From Cycloclasticus sp. (GTDB taxonomy: Bacteria > Pseudomonadota > Gammaproteobacteria > Methylococcales > Cycloclasticaceae): a DNA stretch of 7,962 nt. Position numbers and translations under genes: made by a program. This document shows positions 7,386 to 7,962 of the stretch, piece by piece. The notes under the pieces are model-generated. The model searched no databases. It was not told the DNA's origin and saw nothing but the letters and a program-made list of their open reading frames with translations. The stretch spans positions 1 through 7,962 of the forward strand of contig JAHRWG010000129.1 of NCBI GenBank assembly GCA_019090295.1. The letters are read 5' to 3'. The stretch's first letter is position 1, and the number at the start of each line of letters is the position of its first letter.

Positions 7386-7503
7386 TCCCACTTTTTTATA
7401 CCTCGTTTACTACTTGGTCGTTATGGGTGACGAGTTATTATTGCTCATTAAAGTTAGTTGATAGGTGGGATTATTTAGCAAGCAGAAATTTTTAAGGGCA
7501 GGG

Positions 7504-7531
7504 GTTGATATCTCTATATATTGCCCCATAT
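7504..7531 (+). promoter_or_regulatory. Sigma-32 (heat-shock) promoter of groES-groL
   Basis: GTTGATA (7504-7510) and CCCCATAT (7524-7531) are separated by 13 nt. This fits the RpoH consensus of CTTGAAA, a spacer of about 13 nt, and CCCCATNT. The -10 is a perfect match. It lies 43 bp before the groES start. I found no CIRCE inverted repeat in the gap, so control is probably through RpoH alone. Confidence 0.8.
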
Positions 7532-7574
7532 CTCAAGAGGCAATTAATTAATTAAACAAACGGGAGTGTTAGAA

Positions 7575-7862
7575 ATGAATTTACGTCCATTGAATGACCG
7601 CGTGATTATCAAACGCGTAGAAGAAGAAGCAATGAGTGCTGGTGGTATTGTACTTCCAGATTCAGCAAAAGAAAAACCAAGCCGTGGCGAAGTGATTGCA
7701 GCTGGTACTGGTGCTGTGAATGATAAAGGTGACGTACGTCCAATGGCAGTAAAAGTGGGTGACAAAGTGTTATTCGGTAAATATGCTGGCACAGAAGTTG
7801 AAGTGAATGGCGATGAGTTACTCGTGATGCGTGAAGACGACATCATTGCGGTTGTTGAATAA
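7575..7862 (+). CDS. groES: Co-chaperonin GroES
   Basis: GroES forms the seven-subunit lid that closes the GroEL folding chamber in the cytoplasm. The protein has 95 residues, the normal length, starting [14 protein letters not shown]. The mobile loop with the GroEL-contacting GGIVL is at 23-27, and the [16 protein letters not shown] core and the MREDDIIAV end are intact. I start at ATG 7575-7577, which has GGGAG (7562-7566) eight bases upstream. A GTG at 7566 in the same frame would sit on that ribosome binding site and is not credible. The gene has a sigma-32-type promoter and is followed by groL after 29 nt. Confidence 0.98.
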   Translation: MNLRPLNDRVIIKRVEEEAMSAGGIVLPDSAKEKPSRGEVIAAGTGAVNDKGDVRPMAVKVGDKVLFGKYAGTEVEVNGDELLVMREDDIIAVVE

Positions 7863-7891
7863 AAAATACCAATTTATTAAGGAATATACAG

Positions 7892-7962
7892 ATGGCAAAG
7901 CAAGTTAAATTTGGAGATGACGCACGCAGCTTAATGGTTGAAGGCGTTAATACACTCGCAAA
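7892..7962 (+). CDS. groL: Chaperonin GroEL, N-terminal part only
   Basis: The first 23 codons of GroEL are present, beginning MAKQVKFGDDARSLMVEGVN, and the right edge cuts the gene inside codon 24. The N-terminal MAK-(Q/D)-(V/I)-KFG-DAR start is diagnostic. AAGGA at 7879-7883 is an eight-base-spaced ribosome binding site. It lies 29 nt after groES and is surely co-transcribed from the heat-shock promoter. Confidence 0.97.
   Translation, partial: MAKQVKFGDDARSLMVEGVNTLA

Noticed and set aside
7432..7574. CIRCE element for HrcA control of groES
   Set aside because: No TTAGCACTC / GAGTGCTAA pair is present; only GAGTGTTAG near the ribosome binding site resembles a half-site.
7544..7846. 100-codon minus-strand frame antisense to groES
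   Set aside because: It is an antisense shadow of groES, rich in Ser, Thr and Pro as expected from reading conserved codons backwards.

Overview
The window looks like ordinary chromosome from an AT-leaning (roughly 43% GC by eye), PQQ-making proteobacterium. A gammaproteobacterium with a methylotrophic or alcohol-oxidising life style fits best. The reasons are a complete pqqABCDE cluster, a glutathione-dependent formaldehyde dehydrogenase right behind it, a YdcH/DUF465 protein, a DUF3465 protein, and a groES-groL operon with a sigma-32-type promoter and no CIRCE element. The exact genus cannot be fixed from the sequence alone.

Layout. The left edge holds the last 38 codons of a DUF3465 gene on the plus strand. 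It converges on a long minus-strand block (181-4468). Read in the direction of transcription, this block is pqqA (24 codons, 4394-4468), a hairpin with a U-run that looks like a leaky terminator (4346-4377), pqqB, pqqC, pqqD, pqqE, and then the formaldehyde dehydrogenase gene (adhC/frmA type). pqqB to pqqE are packed with 2-nt gaps or overlaps, and the dehydrogenase follows pqqE after 27 nt. Upstream of pqqA lies a 38-nt near-palindrome (4507-4544). Next come a NYN/LabA-type RNase-like gene with a C-terminal OST-HTH domain (4703-5431) and a ydcH-family gene (5698-5937). A 677-bp stretch without a convincing gene follows (5938-6614); it contains several palindromes and short coding-looking fragments in different frames. 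A MoeB/ThiF-type adenylyltransferase (6615-7355) then faces away from groES-groL (7575 to the right edge).

How the genes work together. PqqA is the peptide whose Glu and Tyr become PQQ. PqqD presents it to the radical SAM enzyme PqqE for cross-linking, PqqB hydroxylates, and PqqC closes and oxidises the ring system. PQQ serves periplasmic alcohol dehydrogenases such as methanol dehydrogenases. When methanol is the substrate, the product is formaldehyde, which the class III alcohol dehydrogenase at the operon end oxidises as its glutathione adduct. The operon therefore appears to join cofactor supply with removal of the toxic product. No pqqF/pqqG-type protease gene, alcohol dehydrogenase structural gene or S-formylglutathione hydrolase gene is in the window.

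I see no new defence, mobile or CRISPR system. The points most worth checking are the pqqA-pqqB attenuator, the palindrome upstream of pqqA, the dehydrogenase in the pqq operon, and the coding-like debris in 5938-6614.
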